46,750 nucleotides of DNA. It comes from DAITAZ01 sp036824045. GTDB lineage: Bacteria > Pseudomonadota > Gammaproteobacteria > Burkholderiales > Rhodocyclaceae. Where the stretch lies: NCBI GenBank assembly GCA_036824045.1, contig DAITAZ010000029.1, positions 1-46,750 on the forward strand, in the 5' to 3' direction. Below are positions 27,189-37,776 of the stretch, piece after piece (position 1 is the first letter of the stretch; each line of letters starts with the position of its first letter). A program made the position numbers and the translations under genes. Under the pieces are notes generated by a model, which saw only the letters and a program-made list of their open reading frames with translations, was not told where the DNA came from and ran no database searches.

Positions 27189-28721
27189 CTATCGCTCGAA
27201 ATCCTCCGGGAAATGCTTCAACGCTGACAGCACCGGCGCTGGCGTCATCCCGCCCATGGCGCAGAGGGAGCCGTGGGTCATGGTGTCGCACAAGCTTGCC
27301 AGCAGCGCCATGTTTGCGGCGCGATCCTGCCCGGCGATGATCCGGTCCATCACCTCGACGCCACGGGTGGAGCCGATGCGGCAAGGGGTACATTTGCCGC
27401 AGGATTCCTCGGCGCAGAACGCGAAGGCGTAACGGGCCATGCGCGCCATGTCGGCCGTGTCGTCCACCACCACGATGCCGCCGTGGCCAACCATGGCGCC
27501 CATCGCGGCGTAATGCTCGTAGTCCAGGGGCGCGTCGAACTGGCTGGCCGGCACCCAGGCGCCCAGGGGACCGCCCACCTGTGCCGCCCGGGCGGGGCGG
27601 CCGCTGCGGGTGCCGCCGCCGAAATCCTCGATCAGCGCGCGCAGGGTGACGCCAAAGGCCTTTTCCACCAGCCCGCCGTGGCGAATGTTGCCGGCGAGCT
27701 GGAAGGGCAGGGTGCCGCGGGAACGGCCCATGCCGTAATCCCGGTAGAAACCCGGGCCCCGGGCGAAGATGACCGGCACCGAGGCCAGGGTCATCACGTT
27801 GTTGATCACCGTGGGCTGGCCGAAGAGGCCTGCCATGGCGGGCAGCGGCGGTTTCGCGCGCACCTGTCCGCGCCGGCCCTCGAGGCTTTCCAGCATGGCC
27901 GTTTCTTCCCCGCAGATGTAGGCGCCGGCCCCCAGGCGCACCTCCAGCTCGAAAGCGTGGCCGCTGCCGGCCACGTCCGGGCCCAGCCAGCCGGCGGCGC
28001 GGGCGCGGGCAATGGCTTCGGCAAGCGTGCGGGCGGCGTCGGGGTATTCGGAACGGACGTAGATGTAGCCCTGGCTCGCCCCTACCGCCAGGCCGGCGAT
28101 GACCATGCCCTCGATCAGGCAGTAGGGGTCGCCCTCCATGAGCATGCGGTCCGAAAAAGTGCCGGAGTCGCCTTCGTCGGCGTTGCACACCACGTATTTC
28201 TGGTGGGCGGGCGTATCGCGCACCGTGCGCCACTTGATGCCCGCCGGAAACGCCGCGCCCCCGCGCCCGCGCAGGCCGGCATCCGTCACCCACTGCACCA
28301 TTTCCGCGGCGGCCAGGGTCAAGGCTTGTTCCAGCCCGGCCCAGCCCCCGTGGGCGCGGTAATCGTCCAGGCTCAGGGGGTCGGTCACCCCCACCCGGGC
28401 GAAGGTGAGCCGCTCCTGCCGGGCAAGAAACGGAATTTCCCCGGTGGGGCCGTGGCGAAGGGGATGGTCCGCCCCCTCCAGCCAGCCGGCGGCGAACAGC
28501 CCCGGCACATCCTCCGGCGCCACCGGGCCGTAGGCGATGCGACCGGCCTCAGTCGCCACCTCCACCAGCGGCTCCAGCCAATAGAGCCCGCGGGAGCCGT
28601 TGCGCACCAGTTCGACGGCGGTGCCGCGCCGGGCGGCCTCGGCAACGATGGCCGCCGCCACCGCGTCCGCCCCCACCGAACGCGCGCCGGAATCCCGGGG
28701 GACGTAGAGCCGGGGCATCAT
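27189..28721 (-). CDS. fdsB: NAD-dependent formate dehydrogenase, beta subunit (NADH/FMN)
   Basis: The 510-residue protein corresponds to NuoF with an extra thioredoxin-like N-terminus (residues 1-110), the usual FdsB plan. It binds FMN and NAD+ (GLRGRGGAAFPAGIKW near residue 155, NADEGDSGTFSDR, GAGAYICGEETAMLESLEG) and one [4Fe-4S] cluster (ESCGKCTPCRIG). It collects electrons from FdsA and reduces NAD+. The first ATG (28721) overlaps the fdsG stop; a second ATG follows directly at 28718. Confidence 0.95.
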   Translation of the reverse strand: MMPRLYVPRDSGARSVGADAVAAAIVAEAARRGTAVELVRNGSRGLYWLEPLVEVATEAGRIAYGPVAPEDVPGLFAAGWLEGADHPLRHGPTGEIPFLARQERLTFARVGVTDPLSLDDYRAHGGWAGLEQALTLAAAEMVQWVTDAGLRGRGGAAFPAGIKWRTVRDTPAHQKYVVCNADEGDSGTFSDRMLMEGDPYCLIEGMVIAGLAVGASQGYIYVRSEYPDAARTLAEAIARARAAGWLGPDVAGSGHAFELEVRLGAGAYICGEETAMLESLEGRRGQVRAKPPLPAMAGLFGQPTVINNVMTLASVPVIFARGPGFYRDYGMGRSRGTLPFQLAGNIRHGGLVEKAFGVTLRALIEDFGGGTRSGRPARAAQVGGPLGAWVPASQFDAPLDYEHYAAMGAMVGHGGIVVVDDTADMARMARYAFAFCAEESCGKCTPCRIGSTRGVEVMDRIIAGQDRAANMALLASLCDTMTHGSLCAMGGMTPAPVLSALKHFPEDFER

Positions 28722-29239
28722 CGGGCGACGCCCTCGTCCCCGCACACCGGCGCCCCGGGGGCGGCAGGGGCGGCGCTTTGCGCCAGCAAGGCATCGAACC
28801 GTTCGCAGCTCACCCGGCCAAACACCTGGTCGCCCAGGCGCACGGCGGGGGAACAGGCGCAGTTGCCCAGGCAGAAGACCGGCTCCAGGGTGTAGGCGCC
28901 ATCGGCGCCGGTTTCGTGCCAGTCCAGCCCCAGGCGGCGCCTGGCGTGGGCTTCGAGAGCGGCGCCCCCCGCCGCCTGGCAGGATTCCGCCCGACACACC
29001 TGGACGAGCAGGCGCCCCGGGGGCTGCGTACGGAAATGGGGGTAGAAACTGACCACGCCGTGCACCTCGGCGCGGGACAGGTTGAGCGCCTCGGCCACCT
29101 GCGGCAGCACGGCGGGGGGCAGCCAGCCCAGTTCATCCTGCAGGGCGTGGAGCAGGGGCAGCAGGGCGCCGGGGCGCTGCTGGTGCGTGGCGATGAGGGC
29201 GGCCACACGGGCCGGCTCCGGCCAAGGGGTGCCGGTCAT
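28718..29239 (-). CDS. fdsG: NAD-dependent formate dehydrogenase, gamma subunit
   Basis: A 173-residue NuoE-like thioredoxin-fold [2Fe-2S] protein. The four ligands are visible in two pairs, CRAESC (C-x4-C) and CLGNC (C-x3-C). It has the family start LLPLLHALQDELGWLP and EVHGVVSFYPHF. It sits on FdsB and may tune the flavin. First gene of fdsGBACD, with AGGAG nine bases before the ATG at 29239. The 105-bp gap upstream, towards the LysR gene, must hold the operon promoter; no strong sigma-70 hexamers stood out there. Confidence 0.94.
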   Translation of the reverse strand: MTGTPWPEPARVAALIATHQQRPGALLPLLHALQDELGWLPPAVLPQVAEALNLSRAEVHGVVSFYPHFRTQPPGRLLVQVCRAESCQAAGGAALEAHARRRLGLDWHETGADGAYTLEPVFCLGNCACSPAVRLGDQVFGRVSCERFDALLAQSAAPAAPGAPVCGDEGVAR

Positions 29240-29344
29240 GGTTTGTCTCCTGGTGGTCGGGGCTGGGGGTGCGCCACCTCATGTTCTATGGCAGCTACCT
29301 TAACCCGCGCCAGCGGGAGAATGAAAACGGGAAATACCGAAGGG

Positions 29345-30247
29345 CTATTCGTCGTTTCCGAACGATTGGCGCAGATCACCCGCCACCGCCCGCAGCGCCG
29401 CCACCATGGGGGCCGGGTGTTCCGTTCGCAGTGTCACCAGCCCGGTGGCCCAGGTCACCTGGGGCGCCACCAGCCGCAGCACGCGCACCCCCTGGGGCGT
29501 GCCGATCAGATCCAGCACGCTGCGGGGCACGATGGACGACCAGCAGCCAGCGCTCACGTGGGCCAGCAGGCTGACGATGGAGTTGGTTTCCAGGCTGGGC
29601 CGGGGCTGGCAGCCCAGGCTGGCGAACACCTGGTCGATGATGCGCCGGTTCTGCATGTCCGGCGTCAGCAGGCACAGGGGCTGGGCGGCCGCCTCAACCC
29701 AGCCGATTTCCTCGCGCCCTTCGAGCGGCCCCGCCGCGGGGGTGAGGAACACGTGGTCTTCCTCCCACAGGGCCAGGGTATCGAGATCCGGCTCCCGGCC
29801 GGATTCCACATAGGCCACCCCGGCATCAAGCCGGAAATGGCGCAGCCCGTCCAGAATCTCGCCGGTGCTCAGGGAGCGCACCTCGATGGTCACCAGTGGA
29901 TGGCGCCGGGCCATGGCGGCCGAAAGGCTCGCCACCACCGTGAGCCCGGTGGGAATCACCCCCAGCGTGAGCCGCCCGGTGAGGCCATCGCGCAGGCTCG
30001 CCAATTCCTGGCGCAGCCCGGACGCCATGGCCGCCACCCGCTGGGCGTACTCCAGCACGCAGCGCCCCTCGGCGGTCAGGCCGGCAAACTGCTTGCCCCG
30101 CTCCACCACCGGCACACCCAGTTCGGACTCCAGGTCGCTGATGGCGGACGAGAGCGTGGAAGGAGAAACATGGCAGGCCGCGGCCGCGCGGCCAAAGTGC
30201 CGCTCCCGGGCCAGGGCAATGAGGTAAAGGTATTTGCGGGCAATCAT
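29345..30247 (-). CDS. LysR-family regulator, probably of the fds operon (FdsR-like)
   Basis: The 300-residue protein has the LysR plan: a winged HTH at residues 1-60 (ALARERHFGRAAAACHVSPSTLSSAISDLESELG) and a periplasmic-binding-like effector domain (TGRLTLGVIPTGLTVVASL onward). It is encoded on the same strand directly upstream of fdsG, with 105 bases between, so it is the obvious candidate for formate-dependent control of the operon; this is inference from position. AGGAG lies nine bases before the ATG. The fds genes could also receive read-through from it. Confidence 0.88.
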   Translation of the reverse strand: MIARKYLYLIALARERHFGRAAAACHVSPSTLSSAISDLESELGVPVVERGKQFAGLTAEGRCVLEYAQRVAAMASGLRQELASLRDGLTGRLTLGVIPTGLTVVASLSAAMARRHPLVTIEVRSLSTGEILDGLRHFRLDAGVAYVESGREPDLDTLALWEEDHVFLTPAAGPLEGREEIGWVEAAAQPLCLLTPDMQNRRIIDQVFASLGCQPRPSLETNSIVSLLAHVSAGCWSSIVPRSVLDLIGTPQGVRVLRLVAPQVTWATGLVTLRTEHPAPMVAALRAVAGDLRQSFGNDE

Positions 30248-30324
30248 GGGGTGGGCTCCTGGATGGAAGCATACCCCCTCAGGGCGGGGCGATCACCCGC
30301 CATCCAGGCCGACTGCGGCGCGCC

Positions 30325-31215
30325 TCAGGCCGGCAGTATCCGGGGCAACACCGGCGCCCTGGCAGCCGCCCGCTGCGTCCCGCCGCGCGCCGCGCGCTCA
30401 CCCGCCGGATGCAGGGCAACCGCTGCTGCCAGCGTCTGCCCCGTGGTCCGCTCCTGCTGCCCGGGCCGGCCGGCCCCCGCCCGCGCCTGAGCGGCGCCGG
30501 CGCTGGGAAGGTAGTCCCGCGTCAGGTAGCCCCCCGCGGTCCACTCCCGCAGCATCAGCACCGGGTAACCGGGCTCGGCCGGCACCACCACCCCGGGTAC
30601 CCGGGTCAGCCCCAGCGCACGGGTGCCCTGGCCCGCCAGGGCGCCCAGTTCCAGCCCCGCCAGCAGGCGGCCATCGAAGGCACCGCCCCGGTAGGGTTCG
30701 GCCAGCCACCACAGTTCAAGACGCAGCACCCCGCTGGCGCTCTCCGCCGCGCGGGGATTGAACACCCGGTCGGCCCAGACCTCGACACCATCGCCCGTGT
30801 GCCGCCAGCCGGCCCCTTGCATGCGGGGAAGCTGGAAGTGTTCGGCCCGGGCGTAGGTGGCCGCGTCGAGCATGCGGGGCACGGGATTGCTGTAGTCGGC
30901 AAGCACCAGGGCCATGGCGCAGGGGGCCTGCCCTGCGGGGGGCGCAGCAAAGGCGCGCCCTTCCACCGGGCTGCTGAACGCGCCCGCCAGCAGCAACCCG
31001 GCGACGCGGCTGCCCTTGAGCTCGCCATTGGTCACGGCGGACTCCAGGGCCCAAAGCTCCAGGGCAAGTGTCTGGCCCCGCGCCTCGGCCTCGTCCAGCC
31101 CGACGATGTCGGCACGGATGAACGCCTGATCCCCTTCGATCCGGTAGCCGTGCCGCTCGCCCAAACGCAGGGACGGCAGCTTCAGGCTCATCATTTTCTT
31201 ATTGTTCGACTGCAT
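30325..31215 (-). CDS. Unrecognised protein with an internal duplication
   Basis: I do not recognise the family of this 296-residue protein. It has no signal peptide or membrane span. Two parts look alike: LALELWAL at residues 50-57 and LRLELWWL at 164-171, each followed by a Gly-rich turn and a second strand (GSRVAGLLLAGAF at 68-80, DGRLLAGLELGAL at 181-193), an offset of about 114 residues, which suggests two tandem beta-sandwich domains. The C-terminal 60 residues are Ala/Arg/Gly-rich and probably disordered. GAGAG lies eight bases before the ATG at 31215. It shares a 238-bp divergent control region with the P-type ATPase. Confidence 0.7.
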   Translation of the reverse strand: MQSNNKKMMSLKLPSLRLGERHGYRIEGDQAFIRADIVGLDEAEARGQTLALELWALESAVTNGELKGSRVAGLLLAGAFSSPVEGRAFAAPPAGQAPCAMALVLADYSNPVPRMLDAATYARAEHFQLPRMQGAGWRHTGDGVEVWADRVFNPRAAESASGVLRLELWWLAEPYRGGAFDGRLLAGLELGALAGQGTRALGLTRVPGVVVPAEPGYPVLMLREWTAGGYLTRDYLPSAGAAQARAGAGRPGQQERTTGQTLAAAVALHPAGERAARGGTQRAAARAPVLPRILPA

Positions 31216-31344
31216 TCACGGCTCTCGTTTCTTGTGCATTGCAGAGGGTTTGATCTCAGTCTAACAGCGACATTCACCTCTTAGGCAGGAGGTAGGTGGA
31301 AACACTCACTCTCCACCAAGCAACAATCGACCGGGCGCGAGCTT

Positions 31345-31358
31345 TTGATCCAGGTCAA
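31345..31358 (+). promoter_or_regulatory. FNR/ANR-type binding site
   Basis: TTGAT-CCAG-GTCAA matches nine of the ten conserved positions of TTGAT-N4-ATCAA. It lies between the divergent ATPase and duplicated-domain genes. Relative to a candidate start near 31424 its centre is at about -72, a class-I activator position. It implies control of the ATPase by an oxygen-sensing CRP/FNR-family protein. Confidence 0.65.
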
Positions 31359-31411
31359 CCTGTTTCGGCTCCAAGACTTAGCGGCACCGTCAATCCCCCC
31401 GGCAAGATACG

Positions 31412-31417
31412 TAAAAT
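31412..31417 (+). promoter_or_regulatory. Candidate -10 box for the P-type ATPase
   Basis: TAAAAT (five of six matches) lies 36 bases before the ATPase start codon. No good -35 stands 16-18 bases upstream, which would be expected of an activator-dependent promoter using the FNR-type box. Confidence 0.4.
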
Positions 31418-31453
31418 GTTGCAACGCGACATGTCGCCCTGCCGGAGGCTGCC

Positions 31454-34063
<2,610 letters not shown>

Positions 34064-34145
34064 CGCCAGCGCGCGCCATCGCCACCCTCGGCCCATCGGG
34101 GCCCCTTGACCGCCCTGCCCTCTACCTTCGGCACTGGAGACCAAC

Positions 34146-34874
34146 ATGAACGAAAAGACCAACTGGCTGGCTGGCGCACTGATCCTCGCCCTGGGGGTGG
34201 CCGCCGGCGGCTTCTGGATCGGCCAGGGGGTGGAGCGCTTTCGCACCGGCGACCGCACCGTCACCATCAAGGGCCTGGCGGAACAGGCGGTGAAGAGCGA
34301 CTACGCGGTCTGGACCCTCTCCTTCCGCCGTGGCGGCAACGACTTTGGCAACCTGCAGCAGACGCTGGCGGCCGACCGGGAACAGGTGATCGCCTTCCTC
34401 AAGGGCCAGGGCTTCAAGGATGACGAACTGGATGTCCGCCCGCTGCAGGTGCAGGACCTCTTCGCCCGGGATTTTGCCCAGGGCGGCGTGCCGCTGCGCT
34501 TCAACGGCCAGGGCCGGGTGGATGTCAAAACCGCCCGCGTGGACGCGGTGGCCGCCGCCGCCAACAAGGTGGACCCGCTGATCAAGGCCGGCGTCCAGCT
34601 CACCGGCGAGGGCGAAGGTGCCAGTGGTCCCCGCTACCTGCTGCGCGGCTTCAACGAACTCAAGCCCAAGCTGCTCACCGCCGCCACCGAAAACGCCCGC
34701 GAACAGGCCACCCGCTTCACCCAGGAGGCCGGCGCCACCCTGGGCGCCCTCAAGTCCGCCAACCAGGGCGTCATCCGCGTGCTGGACGACGACGGCAGCG
34801 ACATGGACAGCTCCGGCCAGACCATCGGCAAGCGGCTGCGAGTGGTCAGCACCTTCGAGTATTCGCTGAAGTAG
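34146..34874 (+). CDS. SIMPL-domain (DUF541) periplasmic protein
   Basis: The 242-residue protein has an uncleaved-looking N-terminal membrane anchor or signal (residues 9-28, ending GFWIGQG), then the SIMPL domain: RTVTIKGLAEQAVKSDYAVWTLSF and, at the C-terminus, GKRLRVVSTFEYSLK. SIMPL proteins form periplasmic oligomers of poorly known role (BP26, YggE). The start codon has a spacing of 82 bases from the ATPase stop, so co-transcription is possible. DUF445 follows 16 bases later. Confidence 0.85.
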   Translation: MNEKTNWLAGALILALGVAAGGFWIGQGVERFRTGDRTVTIKGLAEQAVKSDYAVWTLSFRRGGNDFGNLQQTLAADREQVIAFLKGQGFKDDELDVRPLQVQDLFARDFAQGGVPLRFNGQGRVDVKTARVDAVAAAANKVDPLIKAGVQLTGEGEGASGPRYLLRGFNELKPKLLTAATENAREQATRFTQEAGATLGALKSANQGVIRVLDDDGSDMDSSGQTIGKRLRVVSTFEYSLK

Positions 34875-34890
34875 GCCCCCTCCTGTCCTC

Positions 34891-36159
34891 ATGACCCTCC
34901 CCCCGCCCCGGGACCAGAACCTCCAGCGCCAGCGGCTGCGACGCATGCAGTGGCTGGCGCTGGGCTTGCTGGTGCTGGCGGGGGCGGTGTTTGCGCTGGC
35001 CCACGGCCTGGCCGGGCGGCACCCGGCGTGGGGCTACGTGGCGGCCTTTGCCGAGGCGGCCATGGTGGGAGCACTGGCGGACTGGTTTGCGGTCACGGCC
35101 CTGTTCCGCCACCCGCTGGGCCTGCCCATCTGGCACACCGCCATCATTCCCCGCCGCAAGGACGAAGTGGCGGCCAGCCTGGGCCGCTTCGTGGAGGGGC
35201 ACTTCCTCACCACCGGGGCGCTGGTGGCCCGCATCCGCGCCGCGGACCCGGCCGCCCGGCTGGCGGCATGGGTGTTTCAACCCGGCCACGCGGCGCGCCT
35301 GGGCCTGGGCCTGGCCGAGGGCGCCCGGCTGGTGCTGCAGAACGTGGACGACGCCAGGATTGCCGCCTTTCTGCGCGACACCGTGCGCAACCGTCTGGCG
35401 GAGGTGGACCTCTCCACCGCCGCCGGCGCGCTGCTGGAAGACCTGGCCCGGGAGCGCAAGCACCAGGCCCTGCTGGATGCCTTGCTCGACGGCAGCATCA
35501 CCTATCTGGCGGAGCCGGCGCACGAACCCCAGGTATCCCGGCTCATCATCGAAGCGCTGAACATCGAAAACCGCTACCTGGCCGCCGCCAGCAACGCCCT
35601 GTCGCCACGCATCGCCGACGCCCTGCGGCACAAGCTGGAGGAAGTGCGCGGGGCCCCCGAGCACCCCTGGCGGGCCATGCTCGACACCCAGGTGCAGACC
35701 TATGTGGCGCGCCTGCATGGCGATCCGGAGTGGCGGGCCAGCATTGCCCGCCAGCAGGCCCAGGCCCTCGCCCACCCCCAGGTGGCCGCCTGGCTGGAAG
35801 GACTGTGGTGCGCCACGCGGGAGCGCCTGCTGGCCGAACTGGCGGCCCCCGGGGGCGCCCTGGCCGGGCGCCTGGGCGATGCGGCGCTCAGGCTCGGGCA
35901 ACGCATCATGGACGACAACGCCCTGCGCGACTGGTTGAACGACCGGCTGGTGGCCGCCATCCCCCCCCTGGTGGAGCAAAACCGGGGCAAGGTGGCCGCC
36001 TTCATCGAAACGCAGATCGAGGCCTGGAGCCGGGAAGAGATGAGCGAACGGATCGAGCTGGCCATCGGCCGCGACCTGCAGTTCATCCGCATCAACGGCA
36101 CGCTGGTCGGGGGCTGCGTCGGGCTGGCCATCCACGCACTCACCCAAGCCCTGGCCTAG
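34891..36159 (+). CDS. DUF445 (YjiN-like) inner-membrane protein
   Basis: The 422-residue protein matches DUF445: two N-terminal spans (about residues 20-65, with AFAEAAMVGALADWFAVTALFRHPLGLPIWHTAIIP, the family signature), a long helical cytoplasmic or periplasmic part, and a C-terminal span ending GTLVGGCVGLAIHALTQAL. Function unknown. It lies 16 bases after the SIMPL gene. Beyond its stop codon a short hairpin and the nifE control region begin. Confidence 0.88.
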   Translation: MTLPPPRDQNLQRQRLRRMQWLALGLLVLAGAVFALAHGLAGRHPAWGYVAAFAEAAMVGALADWFAVTALFRHPLGLPIWHTAIIPRRKDEVAASLGRFVEGHFLTTGALVARIRAADPAARLAAWVFQPGHAARLGLGLAEGARLVLQNVDDARIAAFLRDTVRNRLAEVDLSTAAGALLEDLARERKHQALLDALLDGSITYLAEPAHEPQVSRLIIEALNIENRYLAAASNALSPRIADALRHKLEEVRGAPEHPWRAMLDTQVQTYVARLHGDPEWRASIARQQAQALAHPQVAAWLEGLWCATRERLLAELAAPGGALAGRLGDAALRLGQRIMDDNALRDWLNDRLVAAIPPLVEQNRGKVAAFIETQIEAWSREEMSERIELAIGRDLQFIRINGTLVGGCVGLAIHALTQALA

Positions 36160-36169
36160 CACCAAAACC

Positions 36170-36185
36170 CGACAAAGCCTTGTCG
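36170..36185 (+). repeat. Short inverted repeat after DUF445
   Basis: CGACAA-AGCC-TTGTCG is a perfect 6-bp hairpin starting eleven bases after the DUF445 stop. Without a T-run it is at best a weak terminator. Its right arm overlaps the possible NifA site. Confidence 0.4.
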
Positions 36186-36196
36186 CAAACCCTCCA
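36181..36196 (+). promoter_or_regulatory. Imperfect NifA upstream activator site
   Basis: TGT-N10-CCA differs by one base from the NifA site TGT-N10-ACA. Its centre is about 118 bases before the predicted nifE transcription start, within the usual -80 to -150 range. It is the only near match in the gap. Confidence 0.35.
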
Positions 36197-36238
36197 ATTT
36201 CGCCAGCCGGTCGCGCTCCCTTGGCCAGGGCGAACATA

Positions 36239-36251
36239 CAAGCCGTTGATT
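36239..36251 (-). promoter_or_regulatory. IHF binding site
   Basis: On the minus strand AATCAA-CGGC-TTG fits the IHF consensus WATCAA-N4-TTR at every position. It stands between the NifA candidate and the sigma-54 promoter, at about -62, where IHF bends DNA to bring NifA to the polymerase. Confidence 0.6.
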
Positions 36252-36280
36252 TAAAGCACGTTACGCCTCTCCGCCCGGCC

Positions 36281-36296
36281 TGGCATCAATCCTGCA
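36281..36296 (+). promoter_or_regulatory. Sigma-54 (-24/-12) promoter of nifE
   Basis: TGGCATC-AATC-CTGCA keeps the essential GG and GC pairs exactly 12 bases apart and matches most of TGGCACG-N4-TTGCW. The predicted start is near 36307, giving a leader of about 32 bases with AGAGAGG before the nifE ATG. Confidence 0.75.
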
Positions 36297-36338
36297 TTGG
36301 GAAGCCCAACCCCCAGGCCCTGCGACAGAGAGGCGGCA

Positions 36339-37775
36339 ATGGACGCACGCGTATCAGCCAAGATCCAGTCGGTGTTTGAAGAGCCCGCCTGCGAACACAA
36401 CCAGAACAAGAACGAGAAGGAACGCAAGAAAGGCTGCACCAAGCAGCTCAATCCGGGTGCGGCGGCTGGCGGCTGTGCGTTCGACGGCGCCAAGATCGCG
36501 TTGCAGCCCATCGTGGACGTGGCCCATCTGGTGCACGGCCCCATCGCCTGCGAGGGCAATTCCTGGGACAACCGCAACTCCGCCAGCAGTGGCGGCACCC
36601 TCTACCGCACCGGCTTCACCACCGACATTGGCGAGCTGGACGTGATCTACGGGGGCGAAAAGCGGCTGTTCAAGTCCATCCGCGAGATCATCGAAAAGTA
36701 CGACCCGCCAGCGGTGTTCGTTTATCAGACCTGCGTCACCGCCCTCATCGGCGACGACATCGAAGCCGTGTGCAAGAAGGCGGCGGAGAAGTTCGGCAAG
36801 CCGGTGGTGCCGGTGAATGCCCCGGGCTTCGTCGGGCCCAAGAACCTGGGCAACAAGCTGGGCGCGGAAGCACTGCTCGATTACGTGGTGGGGACCGTGG
36901 AGCCGGAGTTCACCACGCCCTACGACATCAACATCATCGGCGAGTACAACCTGGCGGGGGAGCTGTGGCAGATCCGCCCGCTGCTCGACGCTCTGGGCAT
37001 CCGCATCCTGTCCTGCATCTCGGGGGACGGCCGCTACAACGAAGTCGCCCAGAGCCACCGGGCGCGGGCGGCGATGATGGTGTGCTCGAAGTCCATGATC
37101 AACGTGGCGCGCAAGATGGAAGACCGCTACGGCATCCCGTACTTCGAGGGCTCCTTCTACGGCATCAGCGACATGAGCGACACCCTGCGCAACCTGGCCC
37201 GGCTGCTGGTGCAGCGGGGCGCGCCCGATGACCTGCTGGCCCGCACCGAGGCGCTGATCGCGGTGGAGGAAAAGCGCGCTTTCGAGCGCATTGCCGCCTA
37301 TCGGCCGCGGCTGGAAGGCAAGAAGGTGTTGCTCATCACCGGTGGCGTCAAGAGCTGGTCGGTGGTCTCCGCGCTGCAGGAGGCGGGGCTGGAAGTAGTG
37401 GGCACCAGCGTCAAGAAGAGCACCAAGGAAGACAAGGAAAAGATCAAGGAGATCATGGGCGAGGACGCCCACATGATCGACGACATGACCCCGCGGGAGA
37501 TGTACGCCATGCTCCGCGACGCCCGCGCCGACATCATGCTCTCCGGCGGGCGCAGCCAGTTCGTGGCGCTCAAGGCCCGCATGCCCTGGCTGGACATCAA
37601 CCAGGAACGCCACCACGCCTACGCCGGGTACGAAGGCATGGTCGATCTGGTGCGCGAGATCGACAAGAGTCTCTTCAACCCCATCTGGGCGCAAGTGCGC
37701 CTGCCCGCCCCCTGGGAGGCCGCCACCCCGGCGCTCGCCCCGGAAGCCAACCCCAGTGCCACGGCGGAGGTGTGA
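36339..37775 (+). CDS. nifE: Nitrogenase FeMo-cofactor scaffold subunit NifE
   Basis: NifE pairs with NifN to form the NifEN scaffold on which the NifB-cofactor is matured to FeMo-cofactor. The 478-residue protein has the NifD-like fold and the conserved cysteines Cys33, Cys46, Cys71 (HGPIACEGNSWDNR) and the one in VYQTCVTALIGDD near 133; TDIGELDVIYGGEKRL and SGGRSQFVALK are family signatures. The ATG at 36339 was chosen over an upstream in-frame start because of AGAGAGG at 36327 and the position of the sigma-54 start. nifN begins one base after the nifE stop. Confidence 0.97.
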   Translation: MDARVSAKIQSVFEEPACEHNQNKNEKERKKGCTKQLNPGAAAGGCAFDGAKIALQPIVDVAHLVHGPIACEGNSWDNRNSASSGGTLYRTGFTTDIGELDVIYGGEKRLFKSIREIIEKYDPPAVFVYQTCVTALIGDDIEAVCKKAAEKFGKPVVPVNAPGFVGPKNLGNKLGAEALLDYVVGTVEPEFTTPYDINIIGEYNLAGELWQIRPLLDALGIRILSCISGDGRYNEVAQSHRARAAMMVCSKSMINVARKMEDRYGIPYFEGSFYGISDMSDTLRNLARLLVQRGAPDDLLARTEALIAVEEKRAFERIAAYRPRLEGKKVLLITGGVKSWSVVSALQEAGLEVVGTSVKKSTKEDKEKIKEIMGEDAHMIDDMTPREMYAMLRDARADIMLSGGRSQFVALKARMPWLDINQERHHAYAGYEGMVDLVREIDKSLFNPIWAQVRLPAPWEAATPALAPEANPSATAEV

Positions 37776-37776
37776 C

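Noticed and set aside
36170..36185. CGACAA-N4-TTGTCG as a NifA site
   Set aside because: The half-sites are in the order ACA-N6-TGT, opposite to TGT-N10-ACA; it is better seen as a small hairpin.
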